A DNA stretch of 64,000 nt from Eutreptiella sp. 'Long Island Sound 2002'. Lineage: Eukaryota; Euglenozoa; Euglenophyceae; Eutreptiales; Eutreptiaceae. The translations under genes were made by a program, and so were the position numbers. The stretch is from assembly GCA_964036045.1 (NCBI GenBank), contig OZ038390.1:33110819-33174818 (forward strand), read 5' to 3'. Shown here piece after piece: positions 9,746 to 21,670 of the stretch. Each line of letters starts with the position of its first letter. Position 1 is the stretch's first letter. The notes below the pieces were generated by a model. It was not told the DNA's origin and ran no database searches. It worked only from the letters and a program-made list of their open reading frames with translations.

Positions 9746-12700
9746 CTGGGAATGCAACGGGGGCAACGGTAGGTGGGTGGGTAGAAGGCATGACACCCGG
9801 TTGTGTTGCTGTCTGCATCTGGCGGCGCCTGTTGGCTTCGTGCCACTTACCACTGCCCTTCCCTTGACCCTTTCCCTCCATGGGCGGCGCCTAGCGGCCT
9901 CTCACCACCTTGTGCCCTCCCTCTCCCTGCCTAGCCTATCTGTACCCCCCTACTCACCCTTCCTTTCCCCTGGTATATTGTGCCAACAGAGCCCCAGACT
10001 GTCCCTTTTTCACTGCTCTGTGTCGGGTCCACAAGTAGGAGGGCAACTGCCCTTGCCATTGGTCAGGTGCGCCCAAGAGGACACCTCATACTGGCAGTGG
10101 GGGATCCGTCCCCAATGGTGGCTTTTGGTCCCCAGGATGCCCACTTGCCGGGTCGAATCCCCGACGGGGGCACAGAACAACCTTCCGCCGTTCCCGCGCT
10201 CAGTCCTTGTTGAGGCGCATCCCACTTGTGTCCGTGGTGTGTACAGTGTGTGTCCATTCATTCACGTGGCATGGGTGCCACTCTGGGTGGTGAAAATGAG
10301 GAAGGCACGGCAGAAGGGGAGAAGGGGCAAAAGGGGGAGAACTGGGAATAGGGAATGGGGTGGGGCTACGGGATGAGAACTTTACAGTGGATGACCCGAC
10401 GAGGTTGGTTTACAGCCTTCATAGGGCCAACACAATTGCCGCGCAAGTGGGCATACGGTGGTACAAGAGGTAGGAGGGCAGGGGAAGCAAGGGCAGTCAG
10501 TGGATGGGTGGTGTGGTCTATTGGGCCAACAAGTGGGACCTCCCAACACACAAAACAAAAAAATGGTGGGCTGCTGGAGACGTGAATCCCACTTCATCGA
10601 AGTGTCTAGGCTCGGGAGGAGAAGAGGGATTCACACCCGGGTGCCGCGGCCCCAAAGTGATAGAGAAATAGAAAGCGAAGGGGAAGCATGAGGGCCGCGG
10701 ATTTGGTGTGACCCCAAGTCAATGAAAGCAACCAGCAAGTTCAATAATGTCGCTGCCGGAGGCCGTGGTCCAGTATTCCCCTAGGTTTTTTCCCAGAACT
10801 CGGAACCCGGCCAAGCACTGCATTGCTTGGCAAGCTGAAGACTCAAACACCTTTAGACACTTCGTGGAACGGCGGCAAGCGAACCAGATGGGTGAGGCTG
10901 CCAGAGCAAGGAGTATATCATATGCGGACACGCTCCATTGTATCCCAGCACATGTGGGAGGAGGTGGGCCAGCAGATGCAAGTGGCCCAACCCGCAATTC
11001 CCACTACAACACCAATCCCCACCACATCATCACCACCCACTCAACACATCCCCACCCATCACTCTACACCACTCCCCACCCTGCTCTTGCTGCCCATTGC
11101 TCCCTGTCCCTCCCCTTCCTTCCCTTCCATCCTCCTGGTTCGCTCGTTGTCCCGCTGGTTTGGCAAATCCTGCACGTCATCGATGTCCAGTTCCATATTG
11201 TGGTTGGCATCCAGCCGCTTGAATGCATCGTAGCAATGCTGGGGATGCAAATGGGGCAACGGTGGGCGAGGAGGCTTGGGGAGGGAGGATAAGGAGGAGG
11301 AGGACAAGCTGGCGGCTAGGCTTTGAGATTCCAGACTGGAGCGCTGGGACCAGGGCCCACCACTGGTCATCTCTGTCCTGGACAAGAGCTGGAAAGCTGG
11401 CGTTGGTGCTACTCATTTGGAATCACCCGAGGCAGTAGTGCTTCGTGCAGCAACACTCTGCAGGACCATCTGGCCAAGAGGCGATTCAGTCACGTTTAAA
11501 AGGGTTCCCCTACCGCAGTGTAGCGCACCCGCACCCTCTGGTCTGCACGGCCTCCTGAGACGGATCTGGTTCTCGCATTACGTGCGGGCATGGGAAGGCA
11601 AAAGACAAAAGCAAGAGCAGCAATAAGAAGGCACCTGAATATCCGCCTCCTTCACTCTGCCCAGATCAACCAGCATTGCAAGAGTGAACTGGGCCTTGCT
11701 GACTGTGCCCTGTCCAGTTTTCTTCAATTGGAGGGCCCGAAGCTGCCGAATCATAGCACTGGGCAACAGAGCAACAGAAAAAAAAAAGCGACGGGTCATC
11801 GCTGCACATGCAGTCGTGGGCGTGTCAGGATCTTTGCACTCAAAAGCAGAGCAATTTGCTCAGGCTGGACACAAACAGCGCCTGAGCGCATGAGGTAGCA
11901 GAGGGAGCAGGTCCACTGGAGGGGGGCAGGCATCTCAGAGGCTCGCAATCCATGGCCAGCGGCGCTCCCCCCTTTAATGTCTCTTACGGATGCCTTCCCT
12001 GCGCTGCAGAAACATGAGCATCTTCTTGAAATACATCATTGAACGTTCGATTGGGATAATACCAGTTTTGCATGTTGACGCCAGCGAAGTATTTGAAAGG
12101 GGGGGGGGGGGCTCTGAAAGCGGGAGGGTGGGGGGGGGGGTTGGATGGGACCCCTCCCAGGGTGTCCAACTCAAAAAGGAAAAAAAACACTTTCTACAAA
12201 GCACACCAGCATACCTCTGGATGGACATTGAGTATGCAATACAATGCAAGAGACAATACTCTCATTGAGGAACGAAAAAGCAGCACTTGTTCAAGGATAT
12301 GTTGGGGAGAGGACATGCAGTTTTGTGAGGGACAGGGTTGCTTGTCTTCAGAACTGTCATCTGAAGATGTGTCACAATGTTCATCGGAGGAACTGGAGTA
12401 CCCGGTGCCACTGGTGTTGGGGGGGGGGGGGGGGGGCTAACCTCCCCCTCCTCCTGTAGTGTACGGCCCTGTCAATACTTCCCTGGTCGACGCTGACCCG
12501 GCAAAGGTTGTGCATCTCAAGCATTTTCCAACCGCGATTGTCGACTCACCTTGCACCCACGTCCGGGTTGTGCTGACACCATGGCACATAACAACATTTA
12601 AATGCTCCTCGGACAGTGACGTTCCACTAATGACAGCGAAATCCTTCCACGAGGGGGATTTGAGAGAGGACAGGCAGTGATCAGAGTTTGGTGCAGACAT

Positions 12701-15700
12701 TGGAAAAGGTGTGTGATGCTGGAGCACGGGATCGATTGAGACCAGCGTTCGGAATGTGCAGGACTGAACTTGCTGGGGCAAGGGCTAGGGCTGCAGGGGT
12801 CGACTGCTGGGGTCGATTGCAGCACCCCTGACCCCAGCAACCCTGACGCTACCTACCGCAACCCCAGCACCTCCCCCGCCAGCAACCCGACCCCACCGTT
12901 TGGGGGTGGGGCACCTGTACTCTTTCAGCAGCAGCTCCTTGCCAAACTGCTCCTCAATTTTCTTCTCCATCTTCCCTCTCCGGGCCTTGATGGGCACCTC
13001 AGCGATGAACGACAATGCCCTGACCCCCAAAGGCGTGCCTGAAATCAAAGACACGGTGAGAAACGGCGGGAAGGGGGGGGCGCAGTGCACCGCAGTCTCG
13101 TTACCTGTTGCACTGTGCACACGAGCGCCGCGGAGCTGCACGACACGCACCTACAAAAATGTACAGCGACGCAAAGGCGCGCCCGAGATCGGAGGCGGGG
13201 GTCACGTCGCCGTATCCTGAGGAAAGCACGTGCATTGGGGGAGCAGGTGACGGCTTGGGCAGTGCCTCAACGGGCGGATGCGACGAGGGGCTGGCTCGAA
13301 GGGCACGCATTTGTGACGATGTTCAGGTTTGCCCGCCCGAAGAACTTGTCCAAAAAGGCGCTGATGGCCCCGACACTGAGATTGACCGATCGTCTGCCCC
13401 AAACGGGCAACGACAAAGGCATGAGTGCTTCTTGGGGCCTTCTGCCCACACACCCGTGGGAGGGGGGGGGGGGGACGAGGGGGGCAGGAGGTTTCATCTC
13501 CCGTGTGGGAGGGGGGGGGGAGGGGGATCTGGGACCCAAAAGTGTGTGTACCAACAATGGCCCGACAAGATTTTCCGGATTGTAAATTTCGTTGTTTCCA
13601 ACGATGGTCACTTTGGTGTGGGGGCGGGGGGGGGGGGGGGGTTGGCACAAGGCCTCGGTGTCTGATTGTTTGCCTTTGGCGGCGCCTATTGACGTGGGGG
13701 GGGGGGGGGGGGTGTTCAGGGGGTTAGGGCCCCTCGTCCTACGGTGTACGGCCATTCCAATACTTCCCTCGGGGGGGAGGGGGGGGGCTCATGGGCCACC
13801 AGCTCATCCCAGGCACCATTGGGCTGGTCTGTTTGTGCAGCGATCAGCGGGACGTGCGGCCTTTGAAAGTGGGCAGGCGCTGTGTTGGACCCTCTTCTTG
13901 TGGCTGCTTCAGTGACATGGCCATGCCGATCCGTTTTCCCTTGACATGTGCTCTGTGCCCCCCCCTTTCTGCCCCAGAGGCACGCGGGTTGTCTCAAGCG
14001 CCGCTTCACTTGTTAGTGGTCTGTCCACTGGCGTCGTCATGTCCCACTCTTTGGGAGGAGGGGGGGGGGTACGCCCCCTCCTCCTACGGTGTACGGCCAT
14101 TCCAATACACCCCTGCCTGTGGGCACTCCCCCTTCTTCCCAATGCGCGCTGTAGCCCTGCCGGCCAACCCACAGGGGGACTGGTCGCAGTGGAAAACCAG
14201 CGTCTGCTGCAGAGTGCCGCCCGCACCAGACATACCAACGGTCGTGACGGTTGTGGTGGCCCAATATATCGCGTTCACGACGCTGCAGCCCTCGATGAAG
14301 TAGTAGGGCACGGCGCCGCAGAAGATGATGAGGAGCAACAGCGAAATGGCCCCGACAGCTGTGAAGAGGACGCGTGTTGGAGGAGGTGTGCTTTGCGGAT
14401 GCCCGGCAGGTGCTCCCCAGGGGGGAGGGGGCGACCCCTCGGTTCTGGACGCCAACTACCCCCCCAACTAACTTTAACTAAATTTTCCTTCGGGCACCTT
14501 TGGTGTTCAAGGAGCATGGACTTGCGGAGTTGCCCCCCCACCCCCAGGGCCATAGGATGTCCCCGCCAGCGCCCTGCACACCACTTGTGCACGCGTTATG
14601 CACACTGACAAGCAGCACTCAGGGTCAGGGTAGTGTTGGGGTGCAAAGTGGACAAAAATGCCCTTCGGGTGCCTTGGGTGCCTTCGGAGTGTGCCTTCGG
14701 CGCCCATGGACTCCTGAGGGCGGTACCTTTGACAATTAACTGTTGGCTGGAGGCCCCTTTGGAGGGGGAGGGGTAGTTGGAGTCCTAGAACTTGCGGAGT
14801 CGCCCCCCCCCCCCCCGGGAGGTGCTCCTTTGCAGGGGGCCATTGAGAATCAGATTGCCCCATGCGGGGTGCTCCACTAGTTCCCATGGAAAAGCCCACC
14901 ATTTGGTGGTATACCCCCCCCCCCTCTCATCTCCAGGCGCTAAAAATACATTGTGGCTTCACACTCTTGCCAGGAAGAACCCCACCAAGGGTACGTTCAG
15001 GGCAGTGCCCAGTGGGAGAGCCTCCTTGTCCCTTGGGTGCCTCTGAGGAGGGGGGACACATACCCAGACCAAATGTTGAAGAAGAGGAAACCTAAAGGGG
15101 GGGGGGGGGATCTCAGGCGCAATAACAATTGGTTAAATGGGAACAAATTTACGCGGCTGCAAAGCGGTTGGACCCCGGTCGGGGGCAGAAGGAAGGGGGT
15201 GCCACCAAGAGCAATGGGATACCGATCGTGCGACCCCAAACGATCGCATTTCACAACAGACGTGGACCCTTCACCGCGTTCCACCCGCTGCAGTGGTCCG
15301 TCCGACATGTCCGTCCGGTGCCCATCGGTCAAAAGTACCGCCGGTCGCGGCCGCCGGTCCGATCGCCACCGTCTATCTCATTGCCGGCGCCCGCCTTATG
15401 GGTGGTCCAGATGTAGTTGGTCACGGGGTCTGTCCGCCATGGGGGCGGGGGGGGAGGGGGTTCCCCTTTTCCCGCCCCCCCCCTCTCTTCGGGCTCAGGG
15501 GACGGGGCTTGAGGGGGGAGCGCCGCAAACAGGTCAACAAGGCGCTCCACACATGCACGTCCGGGTATGCACATGTAACCATGTTCTGCAGTACTTCTTG
15601 TGGGCACTTCTCTGGCTTAACCAGCCATGAGCATATGTGCAAATAGCTAGCCTAGCCGTTATTGTTCCCTTATTCAGGCGTCTGCGTTAGCCGCAGCCGA

Positions 15701-18627
15701 AGTAGCCGACTAGCTGCAGGGGTGAAGAAAAATGGGAAAAATGGAAAAATGGTGGGAAAATGGGGGGAAATGGGGAAAAGTGGGAGGAAATGGAGAAAAA
15801 TGGAGAAAAATGGAGAAAAATGGAGGAAAATGGGGGGAGATGGGGAATTGCGAGAAATTGCCAAAAATACCAAAAATGTGTGAAATTCGTAGGAAATGGG
15901 AGGGAAATCAGGACAACTTGGGACAAATTTAACATTTTGCCCTGTTCCATTCTTCCCATTTTTCCACAGCCTTCCAAGGGTATCTCTCGTGTAAGGGGGC
16001 ATGAAGGCCGGCTGTTTTGGCTGACCAAACACAGCCAAATAAGCATGCGTCGGCATTGGCCGAAAAATCGGCCATTGTCGGCTGGTTAGAGATTAAAATT
16101 TCCATTTTTCCAGTCGGCTAACAAATTTCATCAAAGGTACGTGAGGGAAAGGTGGCGTTAGCACTGTAAGCTTTGCTTGAAGCTTTCGCTCAGTTGGCCT
16201 GCTGACGGTGGTTCACCGTGGGTGCAGGAGAAGAGAAGGGAGAGCGGAGGTAAATTCAATTTTTTCCCACCATGAAATGTGGGTCCAGGAGGGGAGTACC
16301 CCGCCTCCTATGGTTGTCAGCTGTTCAAATACATCCCTGGTCGGGTTTCATGAAAAAAGGGGCTACTGGCAACCGGTGAGGCGGCCAGGAACGAAATCGG
16401 GCGGTTACGGTGGGAGAGCGGTTGGGGACGAAAGCTAGCAGCCGGGGGCGAACACACAGTCCCGTAGGGAGGGGGGGCGTGCCATCCGCCCCTTCAGGCG
16501 GACTGACCATCGCACAGACCTGCTCGGAGGGGCCGGAACGCCGCGGGGTCCGGGTTGTCGTCCATGTGGATGACGCGGCTGATCATCTCGCCCAAAGCGG
16601 AGGCGATGAGCGTGACGGACAACAGAACGCACCCGCACGTGAAGAGCTTCTCCGAGTCCGTCGTGGGCGTCATGTCCCCGTACCCCACGGTCGCCAGACT
16701 GCCGACCGCAAAGTAAACGGCGTCCAACACCTGAAAGGGAGCGGCCGCCCGTGGGGTCCCGGGGGGAGTGGGGCGGCGATTCTGGTCACTCCACCTCCGA
16801 GCGGTCGAGGGGGGGAATAGAAAAGAGGATGTGAACCGGCGGGGGGCGGGGCGGACCATAACGGCTGCTCAGCGCCATAGTTTTTTTGTGACCTGGGCAT
16901 GAAGAAAATTGGTTTGGGCGGGGGGGGGGGGATGGCACGGAAGCCCATTTGCCCAAACCCCCCCCCTCCTTGGTCGCCGTGCCCGGGGGGGGGGGGGGTC
17001 GACCCCAACATCTATGGCTTCAAATGATCCCCACATCGCGCTGATCATTTTGACTACACATATGTGGGGGGGAAACTTTTGATGAAAAGTTTCCGGGCCA
17101 AAATTTGTGTTCGGGCGCCGATGGCGGCAACCTCCGTCCTTACACAAAACAAAGGGATTTCCCCATTTCTGGAGCCCCCTCGCCGGGCGCCCATGCCATC
17201 CCCCCCCCCCCCCCCGCAAAAGCAATTTTCGGGTCGCCCTGCTGTTGTTGATGGAGGTCATGGTCTGGGGGTTGGGGGGGGGTTTAACCCTCGGTATGCC
17301 CCAACCCTATGGGACCCCCCCCCTTGTCCAGTAAGCGGCCGCGCGTGACGGGTCCTTCGCCCCCACCAGGGAACGTACCCCCAAGTGACGGTTCCCTCGC
17401 CCCCTCCCCCCCATTACTGGACAACGGACGCACGACACAACACAAGGGACGCCAACACGAGGGCATGCGAACCACAAAACGACCCGGAAACGGCCCGCGG
17501 GGATGCACGTTCCAGTGTTCTGCATGACACGGGGTGCAGTGCAGTGCCTTCGACGCAAGAAATTTGAAGTACACGGCAATGCACACCAACAACACTCCCT
17601 CGTCCAACCGGCATTCACACGGGAGAACCTCATGTCCAACCTTCGATGACAATTTGGAAAATGGAAAGTGACGGTTCGCTCGCCCCCCCCCCCCAGAGGA
17701 ATTGCACAAGAGGCGGTCAGCACAAAAGCGCAGAGAGAAAATTGGCTCGTCAGCGGCCTACAAGACCAGAGGTGCCGTTCTGTCACAAGAGGGACATATG
17801 ATGCCAGTGGGCTGACCACCAACAGGCACAGAAAGCAACAGGGCGCAGCGGTAGGTCAACGCCTGCCGCCAGATTGCTACTATTGGACATACAACGGGGA
17901 ACTGAGACCCCCCCTCCCCCCCCGCTTACTAGACAAGGGCGCTTACCGGCCACAGAACGACGACGGTCGGCACCCTCCAGAATCACTCTGGCGTTCTCGA
18001 CAGTACTTCATGTGTGTATATATGTACTTCAAGGGCGCTGACTGGACGGGGGGGGGGGGGGGTGGCACAAGGCCTCGGTATCTGATTGTTTGCCTTTGGC
18101 GGCGCCTATTGGCCTCTCGCCACTGCTCATTCTGACCCTCCGTGGGCCCGAACGTGTTTTGGTTGTGTCAACGGAGCCCCCGGATGACTTGTCCTGTTTG
18201 ACTACTCCGGGAGTCGGCTGTCCCGGAGACGGGCTGTTGCCGATGCCGTTGACCAGGTGCATCCCGATGCACACTCCGAGTCCATGCGGGGGTTTGCCGA
18301 CTCCAGCACTCACTTGAGCGCGCTGGGGTGTGCATCTGCGGGATAATTTTCCGGACAGGGGCTTCCAACAAACACAATCATTCTTTCCCGTTCCCCGACC
18401 CCCCTCATCCGCACTCCCCCCACGACCCATGGCACAGCGGTGCGTCCGCGTGCACAACAACGCACACCCTCGAATGATGGACCTTCACGAACCACGCGAT
18501 AACGGCTCCGAAATACAGGGCGACCAGCGCCAGCGCAATCAGCAGCCGCACGGGCCGGTCCGCCAGCTCCAACTCTCGGATGTTCACAATGTGAAATCGG
18601 CCCCCGTCCTCCGTGTCCAACTTGCGC
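9581..18627 (-). CDS. Two-pore potassium channel (TPK/KCO type) with C-terminal EF-hands, multi-exon
   Basis: Exons in transcript order: 18468-18627, 16520-16730, 14236-14358, 13151-13216, 12915-13038, 11635-11758, then 11059-11238, or 9581-9745 as an alternative end. All borders are AG/GT, and the joining phases agree at every junction (0, 1, 1, 1, 2, 0). Visible protein: M1 (RLLIALALVALYFGAVIAWF); first pore with TVGYGD; M2; M3 (ISLLLLIIFCGAVPYYF); second pore with TVGYGD, whose filter is split by an intron after Val-Gly; M4; a basic linker; a degenerate EF-hand (LKKTGQGTVSKAQF); and a second EF-hand whose loop DANHNMELDIDD can bind calcium. Both K+ filters are intact. Plant TPKs with this layout are calcium-activated K+ channels, mostly of the vacuole; that location is inferred here. 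The first visible exon starts in phase 2, so the exon(s) encoding the start are missing; I could not find them upstream. The donor at 18468 is the least certain border. Assignment to the TPK family is firm. Confidence 0.87.
11059..11238 (-). CDS. TPK channel terminal EF-hand exon, version A
   Basis: The acceptor CATCCCCAG is followed in phase 0 by the EF-hand CYDAFKRLDANHNMELDIDD and then DVQDLPN. The exon goes on into a charged tail rich in Arg, Glu and Gly (NQRDNERTRRMEGKEG...) and stops at 11059. It lies 396 bp after the donor of the preceding exon. It is the nearer of two homologous last exons. Confidence 0.8.
   Translation of the reverse strand, partial: HCYDAFKRLDANHNMELDIDDVQDLPNQRDNERTRRMEGKEGEGQGAMGSKSRVGSGVE
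12416..12485. repeat. Family A dispersed repeat, partial
   Basis: A G-tract is followed by CTCCTGTAGTGTACGGCCCTGTCAATACTTCCCT, the right-end word of the dispersed family best seen at 13.5-13.77 and 63.6-63.78 kb. It lies in a TPK intron. Confidence 0.55.
13527..13775. repeat. Family A dispersed G-rich repeat (with internal GGCACAAGGCCTCGG word)
   Basis: It starts with GGGTCTGGGACCC..., has GTGTGTACCAACAATGGCCC, then a G tract, and ends with a (CTCCTACG)GTGTACGGCCATTCCAATAC word. Near-complete relatives are at 54.31-54.52 and 63.6-63.78 kb, partial ones at 12.42, 14.05 and 16.26 kb. Inside is the word GGCACAAGGCCTCGGTGTCT, which also occurs next to G tracts at 18.06 and 23.16 kb. Copies differ mainly in G-run length. 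Confidence 0.7.
14045..14115. repeat. Family A dispersed repeat, partial
   Basis: A G tract is followed by CCTCCTCCTACGGTGTACGG and CCATTCCAATACACCCCT. It matches the right half of the 13.5 kb copy and lies in a TPK intron. Confidence 0.6.
15674..16140. repeat. Family D dispersed repeat with GAAAATGG expansion, copy 1
   Basis: It starts with a GCGTTAGCCGCAGCCGAA head and continues with many GGAAAATGG-type words, a TGTGTGAAATTCGTAGGAAAT word and a CATTCTTCCCATTTTTCCACAGCC word. The 16045-16140 tail is the reverse complement of the tail of the second copy (31100-31195). No coding potential is apparent. It lies in a TPK intron. Confidence 0.75.
16262..16350. repeat. Family A dispersed repeat, partial
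   Basis: Contains TTTTTTCCCACCATGAAATG, GGGTCCAGGAGGGGAGTACC and CTATGGTTGTCAGCTGTTCAAATAC. It matches the 54.38-54.52 kb copy. It lies in a TPK intron. Confidence 0.6.
18063..18113. repeat. Short dispersed word after a G tract
   Basis: GGCACAAGGCCTCGGTATCT plus GATTGTTTGCCTTTGGCGGC, directly after a run of 12 G. The same word follows G runs at 13643 and 23160. Confidence 0.65.
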
Positions 18628-18824
18628 CTGCAAGGCCAAGAGCGAAGGAACCAGCCATCGGCCCAGAAGAGAGGGAGGAGGCAAACCGCTAGAATGTGGT
18701 CTGTGGCCACTGCGACGGCTGCAGTGCGGCCGAGTGAGTGCCAGCAAATGCCATGGGTCATGAAGAACATCATAGCGCCCCCCCCCCCCCCCTATGTCCA
18801 TCCCCCCCCCCCCCCCCAGGGTCG

Positions 18825-19060
18825 ACGGTTGCCCGCCCACCCGCGGGGGGGGGGGACTGTCACCAAATGACGGTTCCCCCCACCCCCGGGGGGGGGGGGG
18901 GACGGACACCACACAACAGTTCACCTGAATTCTAGTATACCCAATGAAAACTTTTCTTCGGCGCCTTCGGCACCTGCGATTTCCTATTGATTTCTTATTG
19001 TTCATGAGCCGAGTGTCGCCCCCCATTCTCCGGGGGATGGACAAGGGGGGGGGGGGGGCA
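18825..19060. repeat. MITE family B relic
   Basis: Shares ACGGACACCACACAACAG, CCCAATGAAAACTTTTCTTC, CGGCGCCTTCGG and ATTGATTTCTTATTGTTCATG with 21478-21670 and with the intact element at 55407-55654. The terminal inverted repeats are eroded or replaced by C/G runs. Confidence 0.65.
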
Positions 19061-19481
19061 AAGGGGGGGGCTGAGGGAACATCCCATTGCAACTGTGGGA
19101 TGCAGCCAAGAGCCCAGTGCGCGGTCGACATGAGGGAGTGACACAGCGAAGAGTTAGGAAAGGGGTATACAAGGCAGCCTCTGCACCCGTGTACATAGCT
19201 CACTACTCAAGATTGGCAGCAATGACTCCAACGAGACTGAGCACCTACAGTTCGGGAGCGCAATGCGGCTGCCATGTGTTCTTGTGTGTGTGTTGTGTGT
19301 GTGTGCGCGCGTGTGCGCGTGTGCGTTCTGTGGGACGCCCAATCATTTCAGCCAAAGCAGTAGGTTTTGCTATGATACACCGCCTCTCTACAGCTCTGTT
19401 CGCACTGCAGCAATGTCCGCCCGGCGCCGCCGTTCCTCCCTCTCAGCACAACAGCAAGACACAGCACGACAGCAGCGTGTG

Positions 19482-19866
<385 letters not shown>

Positions 19867-19916
19867 CGCTTGTGTGTGTGTGTGTGTGTGTAAGGGGGGG
19901 GACCAAATTGTCACTT

Positions 19917-19998
19917 GGATGTCGGCGGGGTTCGAGCCCACGCCCCCAACGAGAACAGGGCCTAAACCTGCCGCCTTAGACCACTCGGCCACGACACC
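19917..19998 (-). tRNA. tRNA-Leu (anticodon UAG)
   Basis: Folded by eye. The acceptor stem GGTGTCG pairs with CGACATC (seven pairs, one G-U). The D-arm reads GGCCGAGTGGTCTAAGGC, as in eukaryotic tRNA-Leu. The anticodon stem GCAGG/CCTGT encloses the loop TTTAGGC, giving anticodon UAG. The long variable arm TCTC/GGGG is typical of class II tRNAs. The T-arm is GTGGG CTCGAAC CCCGC, with C in place of the first T of the loop. No intron is present. The base after the acceptor stem is C instead of the usual A of tRNA-Leu, so reduced function is possible. It serves cytosolic translation if active. Confidence 0.85.
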
Positions 19999-20732
19999 GC
20001 TTTGTGTGTGTGCCTGTGCACGTTCAGCGCACGAGGCTTGAATCCGGGCTTCCCATGGAGAGACAGTCTGGTCAGCTGACGTGACTACATCTCCCGTCAT
20101 GAGGCCTCTGGCAGGATGAAGGCCGCGTGCTGGGGGACTTCATATCTGTGCCCGGGGAGGACAATACCCGCGTCCAACCTTCCTCTTGTGCCCTCGTGGC
20201 GTCTAATGTTTTGGGGGGGGGGGGGCGGTGGGGGTTGGCAGAGTCCAGTCCAGTGCACGCGACCGCAAGCACAGCAGAGGGCACAGCACTGCGGAAGCGA
20301 GACCTGGACAAGAATCTGGGGATCGGGATGGGCATTCCACGGCGCCACCACAAAAAAACAGCCGCTGCAATGGCCGAAACCCACATGGTCGTCGCGTTGA
20401 AGGCAGCCCCGACGGCCTGGCCCGCGCGCCTCACTGACATGGGCAATGACATGAACGGCAGCCCAGGAGAGCCTCTGCCCGCCACCCACCGCACACCTCA
20501 GTCGAAGTCACCGCCATTCCCCACCCTCGGAGCCCAGCCACCCTCGGCGTCTGGCAGTGAGATACACGCGAGTCAGCAACCCTTGCAAATCCCAGACACG
20601 AAGCCGTCGGGTAACCGCCGCAGGGGGGCAGAGGCACGCAACACATTCACCGTGTGCCACATCTAACCTGAGTCTGCTTGAAAGGCAGGACGCCTTTCTA
20701 CCCCCCCCCCCCCATGTCCATCCCCCCTGTGT

Positions 20733-20800
20733 GACATTGCGTCTGGTTGTTGCTCCTTTACGGGGCCCTGGACAGTCATCCGTTCTTCCCTTCGCATGTT
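20733..20800. repeat. Family F dispersed repeat, copy 1
   Basis: GACATTGCGTCTGGTTGTTG... followed by GGGGCCCTGGACAGTCATCC and GTTCTTCCCTTCGCATG. It matches 29948-30013 over about 66 bp and is preceded by a C tract in both places. Confidence 0.7.
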
Positions 20801-20843
20801 GCGTCGGGTTGCTGCTTTCTGTCGGCCGCTGCGGCCGGTGCTC

Positions 20844-21536
20844 TTACTGGTGTCGTTTCCGCGTTCGCGGAGCCCAGTAGTTGGTGTGTTGGGGCTGTGC
20901 TGAATGTGGCATGGTGTGCCGTTTGCGCGTCAGCGGCGCCCAATAGTTGGCGTATTGAGGATGTGCTGGTTGGTCCACAGGCCGTCCGTAGCCTGCCTTG
21001 CTGTGTTTCTGTGTGTGTGAGGCCCAGGTGCCCTGTTCCTCCACGCGATGTCCCGGCCGTCCACCATATGTGCTTTTCCCCCTCACGGCTGGTCTGCCCC
21101 TGATGGGCTCCTGCTCCTGTTGCGCAAACAGCCCATCTGGGCTGCGGGAGACACCCCCCACCTGATGCCGGTTGAGCAGGGGTTGCCCTGGCACCCGGTA
21201 GCGACGGGGCTGGCTGGCCAAGCCATCCCCTTTATTGTCGCTGCCTCCCATGCGCACGCTCTGCCATCCGCTCCGTTCTGGTTCCCTGTTCCCGCTGTTC
21301 TGGTTGCCTCTCCTGCCTTGCTGTGCCCCTCCTCCTTGTTTGCTGTGCTCGCCCTTGTCCCTCTTGGTGTGGCTCCCGCGTTCTGTGTGTCTGTGTTGCT
21401 CCTCCACCTGTCTGTTGGCGCTCCTGGGTGCCCCTGTCGCGCACCCCCTCCTGTCCCACCCGCCTGCCCCCCCTAGGGACAACGGTTGCCCCCCCAGCCC
21501 CGGCGGGGGGGGGAACGGACACCACACAACAGCCAC
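20844..21536 (-). CDS. Hypothetical basic, low-complexity protein
   Basis: A 230-codon minus-strand frame whose middle part is rich in Arg, Gln, Gly, His and Ser (for example ERGSHTKRDKGEHSKQGGG). It ends with two similar copies of a motif containing TNYWAP and TRKRH. The N-terminal part overlaps a family B repeat, so the true start is unclear. It could be a retroelement gag-like relic or chance coding across a GC-rich segment; I recognise no family. Confidence 0.25.
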   Translation of the reverse strand: MAVVWCPFPPPPGLGGQPLSLGGAGGWDRRGCATGAPRSANRQVEEQHRHTERGSHTKRDKGEHSKQGGGAQQGRRGNQNSGNREPERSGWQSVRMGGSDNKGDGLASQPRRYRVPGQPLLNRHQVGGVSRSPDGLFAQQEQEPIRGRPAVRGKSTYGGRPGHRVEEQGTWASHTQKHSKAGYGRPVDQPAHPQYANYWAPLTRKRHTMPHSAQPQHTNYWAPRTRKRHQ

Positions 21537-21670
21537 CTGAATTATAGTACACCCAATTAAAACTTTTCTTCAGCGCCTTCGGCGCCTGAGATTCCCTATT
21601 GATTTGTTATTGTTCATGGGCCAAGTGACACCCCCCCTTGCGGGGGGGGGGGGGGGGTGGACAAGGGGGC
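21478..21670. repeat. MITE family B relic
   Basis: Carries GACGGACACC-like, ACACCCAATTAAAACTTTTC, AGCGCCTTCGGCGCCTGAGA and TTGTTATTGTTCATGGGCCA words shared with 18.83, 55.4 and 55.95 kb. A G run and GGACAAGGGGG mark the right side. Confidence 0.7.

Noticed and set aside
12508-12620. Extra TPK exon ending at the strong donor GCAAG/GTGAGT
   Set aside because: Adding it breaks the phase: the exon at 12915 ends in phase 2 and joins 11758 directly in frame, while this piece would leave phase 1 and create a stop.
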